Shown: positions 15,808 through 24,334, counted from the stretch's first letter. The stretch is DNA of 64,000 nt from Tumebacillus avium (GCF_002162355.1 NZ_CP021434.1:3096001-3160000); one strand, 5' to 3'. The notes: a model not told the origin generated them from the sequence alone. Made by a program: numbers and translations.

Positions 15808-16794
15808 ATGGCAGTGGCGGTTCAATTGAGTCAGCAATGGGCAAGAGTATTCAAATACAGCGGCCTGCGCGAGGAAGATCTGCAGGTGCTGGCGAAGCAC
15901 CGCAATCTGTTTGAGACGAGCAAGCGCGAGTTGGTCGACCGCTTTTACGAAGAGCTGCAGAAACATCCGGCGCTGCAGGAGATCGTGCAGGATCACAGCA
16001 CGATCGAGCGCCTGAAGGGAACGCAGATCGACTACTACGTGTCGCTGGCCAGCGGCGTGATCAATGACGAGTATGTGGCGACCCGGGAACGCATCGGGCT
16101 GGTGCATGCGCGCATCGGCCTGACGCCCGATTGGTTCATGAGCGCGACCAACGTGTATGTGAGCCTGTTCTCCGAACTAGTGCAGGGACATGAGCAGGAA
16201 GTGGCGCTGGTGCGGGCGTTTACGAAGCGCCTGCTGTTCGATTCCTCGATCATCTTGCAGCAGTACGACAACACGTACCGCAAGAACATGGAGCAGATCT
16301 CGAATGATATCGAGACATCGATGCATCATGTGTCGACGATTGCGACGCATTATGCCGTGTCGGCAGAATCGCTGTCGAACGCGCAGGAGAACATCTCGGA
16401 GTCGATGAAGAACCTGACCGGGTACAGCAAGGAGATCGAATCGGTGATTCGTCTGGTGATGGGCATCGCCAACCAGACCCATCTGCTTGGCCTGAACGCG
16501 CAGATCGAATCGGTGCGCGCCGGGGAGCACGGGCGTGGATTTGGCGTGGTCGCCAATGAAGTGCGCAAGCTGTCTGAGGAGGTCAAGCGCTCCTCGAAAG
16601 ACATCCAGAGCTCGGTCGAGCGCATCATCAAGCAGGTCGCAGAGATGAACGAGCAGACCGCATCAACCTTGTCGATCGCAACCGATCAGGCGGCGTACGC
16701 GCAGGAGCTGAACGCCTTGATCGAAGAGGTGGAAGCGGCGACAAACGAATGGAACCAGCGTGCCCGCTCGAAGCAGCAGACGCAGATGAAATAG
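15808..16794 (+). CDS. Globin-coupled methyl-accepting transducer (HemAT-like)
   Basis: A 328-residue cytoplasmic sensor. Residues ~8-160 are a protoglobin domain with the likely proximal haem ligand H100 ([11 protein letters not shown]). Residues ~170-315 are a coiled-coil MCP signalling domain with a complete hairpin tip ([33 protein letters not shown]). There is no membrane segment or HAMP domain. It is shorter than classical HemAT (~430 residues) because the MCP coiled coil is short. It should sense oxygen or another gas and signal through CheA. ATG 15808 follows GAAGGGACGG. It is a single gene. Confidence 0.88.
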   Translation: MAVAVQLSQQWARVFKYSGLREEDLQVLAKHRNLFETSKRELVDRFYEELQKHPALQEIVQDHSTIERLKGTQIDYYVSLASGVINDEYVATRERIGLVHARIGLTPDWFMSATNVYVSLFSELVQGHEQEVALVRAFTKRLLFDSSIILQQYDNTYRKNMEQISNDIETSMHHVSTIATHYAVSAESLSNAQENISESMKNLTGYSKEIESVIRLVMGIANQTHLLGLNAQIESVRAGEHGRGFGVVANEVRKLSEEVKRSSKDIQSSVERIIKQVAEMNEQTASTLSIATDQAAYAQELNALIEEVEAATNEWNQRARSKQQTQMK

Positions 16795-16806
16795 CAGGAA
16801 AACAAG

Positions 16807-16841
16807 AACACCACTGCCGGTTAGAGCAGTGGTGTTTTTTT
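16807..16841 (+). terminator. Intrinsic terminator between convergent genes
   Basis: AACACCACTGC (16807-16817) pairs with GCAGTGGTGTT (16826-16836), followed by TTTTT. It lies partly within the last codons of the LysR gene. Confidence 0.85.
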
Positions 16842-17639
16842 GAGCGAGCGGGTGTAGAGGTAGATCTTGCGGGTAAAGGGGGCGCCGGTGAGGGGCTTGT
16901 AGACGATCCCGCGATGGGTGACATGCTCGGCGAGCATGCGCGGCACGAAGGACAGGCCCAGCCCGGTGGCGGTAAAGCCCAGCAGGGACTCATTAAATGA
17001 CGCTTCCAGCACGATGTCCGGCTCGATGCCATGTGCGGCGAACGTTTGCAGCAGGGCATGGCGAATATCGCAAGGGGACTGGTGCAAAATGATCTTCTCA
17101 CCGGCCAGATCGGAAAAAGCCACCTCGGCAAGCTGCGCAAATGGATGCGCGTCCGGCACGACCAGCAGATAAGGCTCTTCCAGCAAAAACGCATGCTCCA
17201 GCTTCCCGTCCCCGTCGACATCTTGCACGAGCGCTGCGTCCACCTCGCCGGTTAACACCGCTTCGAGCAGTTCGGCCGACGTGTCTTTGACCACCGTCTC
17301 CGGACGAGACAGCTCTTTCTGGGCGATCAGTTCCGGCAGGTAATAAGACGCCAGGCTGGGCAGCGCCCCGATCGTCAGGCGGGCAGATACCGCCATGTCT
17401 TTCCAGACTTGGTCGAGCTCCTGCACCAAGGGCCGGATGCGCTCGCAAAACTCCTGGCCATGGGCAGTCAAAACGGCCCCGTGCACGGTGCGCTCAAACA
17501 GCTTGATGCCAAGCGACGCTTCGAGCAGCGCAATCTGTTTGCTCAAGGCAGGCTGGGTGATAAACAGGCTCTCTGCCGCTTTGGAAAAGCTCTTCCAGCG
17601 GGCCAAAGCGAGGCAATAGCGCATCTGCTGCAACGTCAT
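16821..17639 (-). CDS. LysR-family transcription regulator
   Basis: A 272-residue regulator. The N-terminal winged helix-turn-helix is typical (SFSKAAESLFITQPALSKQIALLEASLGIKLFER), followed by a substrate-binding domain with TIGALPSLASYYLPELI. It most likely controls the divergent EamA transporter gene. ATG 17639 is preceded by AAAGGAAG about ten bases upstream; an in-frame GTG at 17648 overlaps that site. The intergenic region carries repeats fit for LysR binding. Confidence 0.92.
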   Translation of the reverse strand: MTLQQMRYCLALARWKSFSKAAESLFITQPALSKQIALLEASLGIKLFERTVHGAVLTAHGQEFCERIRPLVQELDQVWKDMAVSARLTIGALPSLASYYLPELIAQKELSRPETVVKDTSAELLEAVLTGEVDAALVQDVDGDGKLEHAFLLEEPYLLVVPDAHPFAQLAEVAFSDLAGEKIILHQSPCDIRHALLQTFAAHGIEPDIVLEASFNESLLGFTATGLGLSFVPRMLAEHVTHRGIVYKPLTGAPFTRKIYLYTRSLKKTPLL

Positions 17640-17671
17640 CCGCAGCACTTCCTTTCCTCGAAATTCCCACT

Positions 17672-17736
17672 ATAACTTTTGGTTATACCTTGATAACTTT
17701 TGGCAAATATTCACCGTCAGCTCCCCTTGCTATGAT
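17672..17736. promoter_or_regulatory. LysR-type operator with promoter for the EamA gene
   Basis: The 11-base ATAACTTTTGG occurs at 17672-17682 and again at 17693-17703, exactly 21 bp apart, two helical turns. The first copy is also half of the inverted repeat ATAAC-TTTTG-GTTAT (17672-17686). A TATGAT -10 box (17731-17736) lies downstream with no good -35, as expected for a LysR-activated promoter. Confidence 0.65.
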
Positions 17737-17769
17737 GAACTCACGAAAGTTCAAAGAGGAGTGAGCGCT

Positions 17770-18657
17770 GTGATCCTGATCTCGTATCTGTTGATGTGCC
17801 TGGTGTTTGGCACCACGTATCTGTTTATCAAAATCGGACTGGAGGCGGGTATTCCGCCGTTTTATCTGGCCGCTTTGCGTTTTCTGATCGCCGGTGTGCT
17901 GGTGTTGGCCTATGCGTGGGTCAAACGCATGGAGTTCCCGAAAACATGGCGCGACTATGCCGAAGTGTTATGGCTGGGCATCTTGATGACGGCGATTCCG
18001 TTTACCGCGCTGTTCTGGGCGGAGCAGTACATCACGTCCGGCATGGCAGCTCTGCTCGTGGCGACCGCGCCTGTTTTCATCGGGCTGTTCTCTCGCCTCG
18101 ACCGCATGCAGTGGGGCGGCGTGGCGTTGGCGGTGCTCGGCATCGTGCTGGTCGTACTGCCCGACTTGGCCAACGAAGAGACGACTTGGCACAGCCTGTT
18201 TGCCAAAGCGGCGCTGATCGCCGCCGAATCGGCGTTTGCGTATGGCGCGGTGCGCTCGAAAGCGTATTTGGAAAAAGCGTCCTCGCCGCATCTGTTCAAT
18301 GGGCTGCAGATGGTGTTTGGCGCGCTGATCATGCTCGTGTTGTCGGTGGCGACCGAGTCGCCTTGGCAGACGGTCTGGTCGTCGCAAGCGGTGTACAGCC
18401 TGCTCTACCTCGCGATCGTCGCTTCCATTTTCGCATCGGGCATCTATTATTGGCTGCTGAAGATCACCAATCCGATGTTCCCGACCACGTGGACTTATGT
18501 CGCGCCGGTGATTGCGATGCTGGCCGGAGCCGTCTATTTGGAAGAGGCGTTTCCGATGTCCGCACTGGCCGGTGCGGTGTTGGTCATCGGCGGCGTGCTG
18601 TTGATCAACCGTGATAAATTGTTTAAAAACAGTTCCATCGTAACACAAAAAAGCTGA
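17770..18657 (+). CDS. EamA (DMT) family transporter
   Basis: A 295-residue inner-membrane protein with ten predicted helices in two EamA repeats: F-G-T-T-Y-L-F-I-K-I-G-L in the first helix and W-T-Y-V-A-P-V-I-A-M-L-A-G in the second repeat. The family exports metabolites such as amino acids or their by-products. GTG 17770 is chosen because AGAGGAG lies eight bases upstream; GTG 17761 overlaps that site. It is divergent from the LysR gene. Confidence 0.9.
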   Translation: MILISYLLMCLVFGTTYLFIKIGLEAGIPPFYLAALRFLIAGVLVLAYAWVKRMEFPKTWRDYAEVLWLGILMTAIPFTALFWAEQYITSGMAALLVATAPVFIGLFSRLDRMQWGGVALAVLGIVLVVLPDLANEETTWHSLFAKAALIAAESAFAYGAVRSKAYLEKASSPHLFNGLQMVFGALIMLVLSVATESPWQTVWSSQAVYSLLYLAIVASIFASGIYYWLLKITNPMFPTTWTYVAPVIAMLAGAVYLEEAFPMSALAGAVLVIGGVLLINRDKLFKNSSIVTQKS

Positions 18658-18686
18658 CCGGCGGGATGGCCGGTCAGCTTTTTCTT
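18647..18686 (+). terminator. Intrinsic terminator containing the EamA stop codon
   Basis: AAAAAGCTGACCGGC pairs with GCCGGTCAGCTTTTT (18669-18683). The TGA stop (18655-18657) is in the ascending arm. Confidence 0.9.
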
Positions 18687-18709
18687 GCCGTGTTGATGTG
18701 TTTACGATG

Positions 18710-19249
18710 TTAGCGCGTTTGGTACGTATGCAGGAACGTCTTAGCGGTATGACCGCTCATCGTCGGCACTTGGTACATGCCGCGCGCGTTCAGGTACTCG
18801 AACACTTCATAAGCATGGTAGTTGCAGGCGTTTGCGCCGTTGAGCAGCATTTGGCGAATGTACGGATCGGCGCATTCCAGCGATGCGTTCATCTGGTTTT
18901 TTGCCGAGTTTTTGTGTGAGAGCAAGAGCGAGCGCGCGATCTGCGCGTCGTAGAACTGGTCGAGCCCGGTCGGTCCAACGGGAGCCGGGTTATGAAGCCC
19001 GTATTGGATGTTGCGCGGTGAAGTGACTTGCGAGAACTGCACTTCGATCGGCACGACGGCGCGGTAGTCGTGTGTGTAGGATGCCAGTTGATTGTAGTGG
19101 GTCAACGCATGTGTGCGGTGACGGTGCAGCAGTTCCAGCAAGGCCGGGTCGCTGCACATCTCCGCGTACATCGCGAGGTGGTCGATCAGGCAGATCTGTT
19201 CGTTTAACACCTCATGGACTTCCATCGATTCATGAGCGCCAAATGGCAT
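18710..19249 (-). CDS. CotF-like spore coat protein
   Basis: A 179-residue helical protein with the ferritin-like coat F domain: L-N-E-Q-I-C-L-I-D-H-L-A-M-Y-A near the N-terminus, then Q-I-A-R-S-L-L-L-S-H-K and a C-terminal N-Y-H-A-Y-E-V-F-E-Y-L-N-A-R-G-M-Y. These proteins assemble in the spore coat. ATG 19249 follows GGAGGTGC. The gene is single, with no obvious sigma-K or sigma-G promoter that I can assign. Confidence 0.82.
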   Translation of the reverse strand: MPFGAHESMEVHEVLNEQICLIDHLAMYAEMCSDPALLELLHRHRTHALTHYNQLASYTHDYRAVVPIEVQFSQVTSPRNIQYGLHNPAPVGPTGLDQFYDAQIARSLLLSHKNSAKNQMNASLECADPYIRQMLLNGANACNYHAYEVFEYLNARGMYQVPTMSGHTAKTFLHTYQTR

Positions 19250-19316
19250 GGGAGCACCTCCTGTTTATTCGGAGATAGTCTGTCTCTCTTCGTCGCGACT
19301 ATGCGTCAGGTGATCG

Positions 19317-20159
19317 CTAGCCAAGCCATTTTTCCACAGCATCGCACAGTTCCTCCCGCGCCCAGAAGGTCAGCGTTTCTGTCAAGCCGCGCTCTTCATA
19401 GACGGAGCGGACAAAATCGGCTCCGAGCAGATAGCCGAGCCGGTTCAGTCCATATCTTGTCCCGCCCGATAAGCGGAACCATTCGCGCTCTTTTTCAAAA
19501 GACCAGTCGGCGGCGTCTGCGCGGTAGGCGTTCCGAATCTCTTCCCGATGCAGATGATAGTAGTCGGTCCACGGCTGACCCGCATCATCGAAGGAGAGGT
19601 AGACGGATTGCTCCAGACCGGGAACTGCCAGCTGGGAGAGCAGCGTCGCTACGCCCTCGACGTACAAGGCACCGTGCGGCTCGCGGGCAAATTTGCCCCA
19701 GTCAAAACCGGCCTGTCTCAGCCAGGCAAAATGGAGCACGTGTCCCATCTCATGCGCGGCCAGCACTTGCAGGTGTGCGGGTTCCGGAGACATTTTCTCA
19801 ATGGCAAACTGGATACGGCGCGTCAGAGCGCGCTCCACGTAAGCGTTAGAGCCAAATCCGCCAACGAGCAGCCGGCATTCCCATTCGATCGGGATCGGGA
19901 GCAGGCGTTCCACTGTGTGAGCGGTCTCGGCGAGGATGTTAGGAAGCCGATCTGCCGTTTGTTTCATCGATTGATACACATCCGGATACCGTGCGAGCGC
20001 AGCAGACAACCGCTCCGGTGTCCGCTGGCAGTGCGAGGCAAAGTAATCATCGAACAGGTCGGGGTGTTGCTGATAATACAAATCCAATTTTTCAAGCGTC
20101 ATCTGCTCCCCGTCTTCATACAAGGCAAAAAAGGAACCTGTTGTGTCAAGAATTTTCAT
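19317..20159 (-). CDS. Predicted Zn-dependent protease (HExxH, DUF2268-like)
   Basis: A 280-residue cytoplasmic protein. HEMGH in A-A-H-E-M-G-H-V-L-H-F at ~residue 138 gives the zinc and catalytic residues, and Y-V-E-G-V-A-T at ~170 supplies the third-ligand glutamate in the gluzincin manner. The N-terminal region is helical; there is no signal peptide. ATG 20159 follows GGAGGG. The layout resembles predicted proteases such as DUF2268, but the family call is tentative. Substrate unknown. Confidence 0.7.
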   Translation of the reverse strand: MKILDTTGSFFALYEDGEQMTLEKLDLYYQQHPDLFDDYFASHCQRTPERLSAALARYPDVYQSMKQTADRLPNILAETAHTVERLLPIPIEWECRLLVGGFGSNAYVERALTRRIQFAIEKMSPEPAHLQVLAAHEMGHVLHFAWLRQAGFDWGKFAREPHGALYVEGVATLLSQLAVPGLEQSVYLSFDDAGQPWTDYYHLHREEIRNAYRADAADWSFEKEREWFRLSGGTRYGLNRLGYLLGADFVRSVYEERGLTETLTFWAREELCDAVEKWLG

Positions 20160-20193
20160 AAGATCCCTCCAAAACGAACTCTTAACGATGAAA

Positions 20194-20232
20194 GGGGAAG
20201 GTTTTTGCTAAAAAGTGCAAAAACCTTCCCTT
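20194..20232 (-). terminator. Intrinsic terminator of the VOC gene
   Basis: A stem of about 15 bp between GGGGAAGGTTTTTGC and GCAAAAACCTTCCCTT closes a short A-rich loop. It sits just downstream of the minus-strand VOC gene. Confidence 0.7.
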
Positions 20233-20267
20233 TGTAATTTTACCAGCTAGATCTTATGTACGGGTAT

Positions 20268-20639
20268 TTATCTGTGCTGATCGATAAGAATCTGATTTCC
20301 GTCCGGATCTTCCAATGTCAAATAGGCGGGGCCATCAGTCGATTCATCTGCTTCGGCTTGAAGATTAATTCCTTGTTCTTTCAGCTGTTTTTGAAGTTCA
20401 CGAACGTCGGTAAACGATTCGAGGTGTTCGGCATTTTGATCCCAACCTGGATTAAATGTCAGGATGTTTTTTTCAAACATGCCTTGGAACAGGCCGATCA
20501 CACAGTTCTCATTTTTCAGGACGATCCAATTTTGAGTGATGTCGCCGCCTTTGTGCTGAAAGCCTAGTTTTTCGTAAAATGCTTTTGAGGCATGAATGTC
20601 CTTAACGTTCAAACTAACGGAGAATGCGCCAAGTTTCAT
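20268..20639 (-). CDS. VOC-family (glyoxalase/bleomycin-resistance fold) protein
   Basis: A 123-residue cytoplasmic protein with a single paired VOC unit: S-V-S-L-N-V-K-D-I-H-A-S-K-A-F-Y-E-K-L-G-F at the start and the closing L-E-D-P-D-G-N-Q-I-L-I. Possible metal ligands are a Glu and residues of the first strand, so lyase, dioxygenase or drug-binding roles remain open. Its codons are AT-richer than those of the surrounding genes, like the toxin remnant beside it, which suggests recent arrival. ATG 20639 follows AAGGTGG. Confidence 0.85.
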   Translation of the reverse strand: MKLGAFSVSLNVKDIHASKAFYEKLGFQHKGGDITQNWIVLKNENCVIGLFQGMFEKNILTFNPGWDQNAEHLESFTDVRELQKQLKEQGINLQAEADESTDGPAYLTLEDPDGNQILIDQHR

Positions 20640-20708
20640 TGTTCTACCACCTTTTTTAAAGTGTAAGTTCTATCGTTATGTAATTATAACATTCAAAGTC
20701 GCGCTGAG

Positions 20709-21270
20709 GTGAAGTCCCCCCTAATAGAAAGATGGGACTATTTTTATTTTGCAGAAACCCCAAATATCGGGTTCCCATTCATACATCTAATGAGCATCTT
20801 TTTATCATTTATCCTTCTTCTCGGTACAGTGCCGGGAACTGCAACTACCGTGCAGGCGACAGAAGAGCAGCCGAAGCTTGGCAAAGATGTTTCGTTTTCC
20901 GAAGCCCCATCCGAACCGAAAGAATTGGTCGAGGCACGGACAGCCAACTCCAAACGCTTTTTCAATCCGGATGGAAGTACGAAAGCAAAGCAAGGTTTTA
21001 ACAAGGCTAAGAAGTGGTTCGATGATCTTTTGGAAGGAGGGGGGAAAAAAGGCTGCAATTGCTTTACTGCCGGAACAAAAGTTCTCACTAAAGAAGGGGA
21101 GAAGAACATCGAAGACATACTATAGGGTATCCGTACAAAATAAGGGTACTCTTACAAGAGAAGGCAGAATTCCTGATGACATGGCAGCTACGCACATTGA
21201 TTTAACGGATGATTACGTCTCACAAATTCAAAAGATAATCGAAAACTATGTTAAGACAGGTGGAAAGTGA
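20709..21270 (+). pseudogene. Collapsed polymorphic (WapA/RHS-like) toxin gene
   Basis: Three pieces of a large secreted toxin are joined. Piece 1 (from ATG 20790) has a signal peptide M-S-I-F-L-S-F-I-L-L-L and a short segment typical of wall-associated RHS proteins (V-E-A-R-T-A-N-S-K-R-F-F-N-P-D-G-S). Piece 2 is the start of a pretoxin Hint domain (C-N-C-F-T-A-G-T-K-V-L-T-K-E-G-E) that stops at TAG 21123-21125. Piece 3, in the +1 frame to TGA 21268-21270, reads as a toxin tip (Q-N-K-G-T-L-T-R-E-G-R-I-P-D-D-M...). RHS repeats and most of the toxic domain are gone. GC is clearly lower than in the neighbours. Confidence 0.72.
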
Positions 21271-21283
21271 GGGAAATGTGAGG

Positions 21284-21679
21284 ATGGAAAACCTTCAGGA
21301 TCTCTTGAATTGTTTATGGGCAGGAGTAATTGAGAAACACACTGTTGATTTGTTTAATCACACTATTGAATTTGATGTAAGAACAAATTGGGGTGGTGTG
21401 ATTTCTTATCACCATTTGAAATTCACCGGAGTGAAAGCTGTATATTATATCAATGACCAGTTTCCCTCCGAACCAGAAGAGGGGGATTATTTAGAACTAA
21501 GCTCAGTATCTTATGATAAAGATATGGAGATGGAAGTAAAAGTCAGTGCAGATTCAAAAGAGTATAGTCATTTGAACTCAAAAGCAAATTTCCTTCTGGA
21601 AATTTGGGGAAGAGAAGTACTCATTGATGCTTTGAGTGTTGAAGTCGATGGAAAATTCTTCGAAGTAGGATGTGCTTAA
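21284..21679 (+). CDS. Candidate immunity protein of the collapsed toxin
   Basis: A 131-residue acidic cytoplasmic protein starting M-E-N-L-Q-D-L-L-N-C-L-W-A-G, with a beta-rich core and many Glu/Asp. It directly follows the toxin-tip remnant (13 bases after its stop), the usual place of an immunity gene, and shares its low GC. GAGGG lies ten bases before ATG 21284; GTG 21278 is an alternative start. The frame is intact although the toxin is destroyed. I do not recognise the family; the role is inferred from position. Confidence 0.6.
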   Translation: MENLQDLLNCLWAGVIEKHTVDLFNHTIEFDVRTNWGGVISYHHLKFTGVKAVYYINDQFPSEPEEGDYLELSSVSYDKDMEMEVKVSADSKEYSHLNSKANFLLEIWGREVLIDALSVEVDGKFFEVGCA

Positions 21680-21699
21680 AAAGTATTACCCAGTCTATG

Positions 21700-21733
21700 C
21701 CTTGAGGGAAGTTTCTCCCTCGAGGTTTTTTTT
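21700..21733 (+). terminator. Intrinsic terminator
   Basis: CCTTGAGGGA (21700-21709) pairs with TCCCTCGAGG (21716-21725), followed by eight Ts. Confidence 0.85.
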
Positions 21734-21881
21734 CGAAATGCAAACCCAAGTACAACTATTTTTGGAGTATAATAACTTTTAATCATTCTCATAATATTGT
21801 TTCAACGGAATTTGGAGACGAGTTTCCGCATGAAGGATCAAATCAATCGCGAGAAATACAAGCGAGAGGGAAGTAGATAAG

Positions 21882-22691
21882 ATGAGCGAACAAAAGACAA
21901 TCGCATCAGCACCCATGCCGCGCACACGCCAAAGTCTGGCGGACGACTTGCGGGCGCTGGGGCTGCGGGAAGGGATGACGGTGATCGTCCACTCGTCGTT
22001 GTCGTCGCTGGGCTGGGTCTGCGGAGGTGCAGTGGCGGTGGTGCAGGCGCTGATGGATGTTTTGACTGAAAAAGGTACGCTGGTGATGCCGACGCACTCG
22101 TCGGAGTTCTCTGACCCGAAGTATTGGCAGAATCCGCCGGTGCCGAAGGAATGGCATGAGATCATTCGTGAGACGATGCCTGCCTTTGACCCGCAGATTA
22201 CGCCGACGCGCGGGATGGGGAAGATCGTGGATACCTTCCGCACGTTTCCGGGCGTACTGCGCTCGTATCATCCGCATGTATCGTTTGCGGCGTGGGGCAA
22301 GCATAAGGAACTGGTGACTGCCAACCACTCGCTCGCCTATGGGCTCGGCGATGGGTCGCCGCTGGCACGCATCTATGAGTTGGACGGCTCGGTGCTGCTG
22401 CTCGGCGTCGGGTATGACTGCAACACTTCGCTGCACCTGTCGGAACACCGCGCGCCGGGCACCGTACTGGAAAAGCTCGGCTCGCCGATCTTCAAGGACG
22501 GCCAGCGCATCTGGGCGACGTTTGAAGACATTGAGATCGACTCTTCGCAGTTTCCGGAAGTCGGTGAGCAGTTCGAAGCTGCCCACCCGACTCAGGCAGG
22601 AAAAATCGGCTCAGCTGATGCAAAACTGATCGGGCAGCGGGCTCTGGTCGATTTCGGGACGGCGTATTTTGCGAAAAAGCGGGGCTTCTAA
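21882..22691 (+). CDS. AAC(3)-family antibiotic/amine N-acetyltransferase
   Basis: A 269-residue cytoplasmic acetyl-CoA-dependent acetyltransferase of the AAC(3)/YokD family. Typical motifs are V-I-V-H-S-S-L-S-S-L-G-W-V near residue 35, G-T-L-V-M-P-T-H-S near 67, a long central part with R-S-Y-H-P-H-V-S-F-A-A-W-G and the late H-L-S-E-H-R-A-P element. Family members modify aminoglycosides at position 3 or act on other amines; chromosomal copies often confer no clear resistance. ATG 21882 follows GAGGGAAGTAG. It is high-GC again, unlike the toxin module just upstream. Confidence 0.9.
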   Translation: MSEQKTIASAPMPRTRQSLADDLRALGLREGMTVIVHSSLSSLGWVCGGAVAVVQALMDVLTEKGTLVMPTHSSEFSDPKYWQNPPVPKEWHEIIRETMPAFDPQITPTRGMGKIVDTFRTFPGVLRSYHPHVSFAAWGKHKELVTANHSLAYGLGDGSPLARIYELDGSVLLLGVGYDCNTSLHLSEHRAPGTVLEKLGSPIFKDGQRIWATFEDIEIDSSQFPEVGEQFEAAHPTQAGKIGSADAKLIGQRALVDFGTAYFAKKRGF

Positions 22692-22740
22692 AACAAAACG
22701 ATCTGAGACGAAATGAAACAAGATCGACCTCGACAAATAG

Positions 22741-22779
22741 AAAAACACCTCTGCTCTTTAAAAAGGCAGAGGTGTTTTT
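22741..22779. terminator. Bidirectional intrinsic terminator
   Basis: AAAACACCTCTGC pairs with GCAGAGGTGTTTT (from 22765), with Ts after and As before, between convergent genes. Confidence 0.85.
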
Positions 22780-23982
22780 TTATTTCCCAAACAGCGCCAC
22801 AACAGCATCGGCAAACGTTTCGCGCCAGCAGACCCAGTCGTGGCCGCCTTGGAATTCGGCGAAGTGGACGGATGCTCCTTTTTGTTGGAGCTGGTCGCGG
22901 ATGGCATAGTTCGCTTCGATGATGTCCGGCTGCTCGCAGGTGCCGACGTCCATATAGACGTTGAGGTGCACCTGTTCGGCTTTGTCCAACTGATGCATGA
23001 ACCACTCCGGCTCGCCGTCATAGCCCCAGGCAAACGCGCCAGACTGGGCGAGGACGTTGCCGTACACGTGCGGATTCTGCATCGCGACGATCAACCCCAT
23101 CAGGCCGCCGTTGGAGCAGCCGCCGATCGCCGAATGGGCCGGGTCGGTCGTGACGTTGTAGTGTTCGCGTACAAATGAAGTGACTTCTTCGGCCGCAAAC
23201 TGGGCAAACATCGCCGTGCCGCGCATCTCTTCGTTGCGGCGGTCGTTGGCGTTGACGAAAACGGCGACGACCGGCGAAATTTTTCCATCGGCCAGCAAAT
23301 TATCTAAAATTGTCGGCGCCGAGACGATCTTGTCATACTCAAATCCGTCAAACAGCACCAGGACGCTGTACGGCTCACCGTCCTTCGCATAGCCCGGCGG
23401 CGTATAAACCCAGACGCTGCGCTCGTTTTCAAGGATCTCGCTGCGCAGACGGTGCTGCGTGATCTCCCCTTGCGGCGCATGCTGACGCACGGCGCGGTAC
23501 GGGTTGGGCTCAAAGCCGGGATAGACCAGCACGGCGGTTGTCGCATCTTTCGTCGACGGCTTGTCCGGGTTGGCCGGATGCACGAGAAAATGCAAGTTCA
23601 GCGGGTCTTCCTGCAGGTTGGCAAGGCGCGCCGACCAGTCATCGCCAAAAGTATCGTACGGCGAAACATAATATTCGGCCACGCTGCGCATCGGCGTGCG
23701 CACGGTGCGGTAATAGACATCTGTATCGAGCAGTTGCACCAGCTTGGCTTCTTCCAATTTCCAGCCGGCCGGACCGCCCAGCATATAAACGCTGTCGCCC
23801 ACTCCTGTTTCGGACTGCCACAGGAAGGTCAACAGCACTTCGTTTTCGTTTTCGGTCTCTTCGATCAGGGGAGCGCCTTCTTTTGCGATGTAGTCCCAGA
23901 ATGCTGGTAACGCTTCTGTATGCCCGTCTTTCAGCTGCTGCTCAAGGTGGGCAAGGGTAGGACTTGCTTTGATTTCTGCCAT
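22780..23982 (-). CDS. Enterochelin-esterase-like alpha/beta hydrolase
   Basis: A 400-residue cytoplasmic esterase. Residues ~40-170 form a Fes-like N-terminal beta domain (F-L-W-Q...V-Y-M-L-G-G). Residues ~180-400 are the esterase domain: W-V-Y-T-P-P-G-Y, the nucleophile elbow G-G-C-S-N-G-G (Ser near residue 302), a late D-V-G-T and the catalytic His in G-G-H-D-W. Such enzymes hydrolyse siderophore esters or related esters. No siderophore gene is nearby, so the substrate is open. It has no signal peptide and ends close to the shared terminator. Confidence 0.85.
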   Translation of the reverse strand: MAEIKASPTLAHLEQQLKDGHTEALPAFWDYIAKEGAPLIEETENENEVLLTFLWQSETGVGDSVYMLGGPAGWKLEEAKLVQLLDTDVYYRTVRTPMRSVAEYYVSPYDTFGDDWSARLANLQEDPLNLHFLVHPANPDKPSTKDATTAVLVYPGFEPNPYRAVRQHAPQGEITQHRLRSEILENERSVWVYTPPGYAKDGEPYSVLVLFDGFEYDKIVSAPTILDNLLADGKISPVVAVFVNANDRRNEEMRGTAMFAQFAAEEVTSFVREHYNVTTDPAHSAIGGCSNGGLMGLIVAMQNPHVYGNVLAQSGAFAWGYDGEPEWFMHQLDKAEQVHLNVYMDVGTCEQPDIIEANYAIRDQLQQKGASVHFAEFQGGHDWVCWRETFADAVVALFGK

Positions 23983-24096
23983 TTGGTATGAACCCCCAAT
24001 TTGACGTGAATTGAACTTTATGGAGATAAATTCTATTTTACTTTCGAAATTCCTTCACTTTCACGAAAACTTTCTTCACAACTTCTTGACATCTTC

Positions 24097-24127
24097 TTGA
24101 AACGATGTGGAGACCAGTTTTTATGAT
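24097..24127 (+). promoter_or_regulatory. Promoter-like sequence upstream of the ABC deletion scar
   Basis: TTGAAA (24097-24102) and TATGAT (24122-24127) are 19 bp apart. A further TTGACA lies at 24086-24091 in a repeated CTTCTTGA context. It would have driven the ABC gene that is now truncated. Confidence 0.4.
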
Positions 24128-24171
24128 CGTAGCAGAACGATCAGGAAAGTGCGAAACCGGAGGGATGAAAG

Positions 24172-24334
24172 ATGACGGCATTGTTGGAAGCGCGGGGCGT
24201 AAAGAAGGTGTTTGGCGAAGGGGCGCGTGGGGATGGTGGTGGGCGCGGTATACGTGCTGACCGGGCTGGTGTCGCTGCCGATGGCTTGGAAGATGGGGAA
24301 GGGGACTGTTACGTGGGATTTGGTGGTGGAGTGA
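24172..24334 (+). pseudogene. Deletion scar joining an ABC ATPase start to an ABC permease end
   Basis: The frame from ATG 24172 (behind GGAGGG) opens M-T-A-L-L-E-A-R-G-V-K-K-V-F-G-E-G, the usual first strand of an ABC ATPase. It then loses sense. From ~24221 a different frame reads V-G-M-V-V-G-A-V-Y-V-L-T-G-L-V-S-L-P and W-K-M-G-K-G-T-V-T-W-D-L-V-V-E to TGA 24332-24334, a typical end of an FtsX/BceB-like permease. So one deletion removed nearly all of an ATPase-permease operon. The region up to the next gene holds nothing else. Confidence 0.65.

Noticed and set aside
20268..21679. Low-GC block as a prophage or insertion sequence
   Set aside because: No integrase, transposase or terminal inverted repeats were found; only toxin, candidate immunity and VOC genes.
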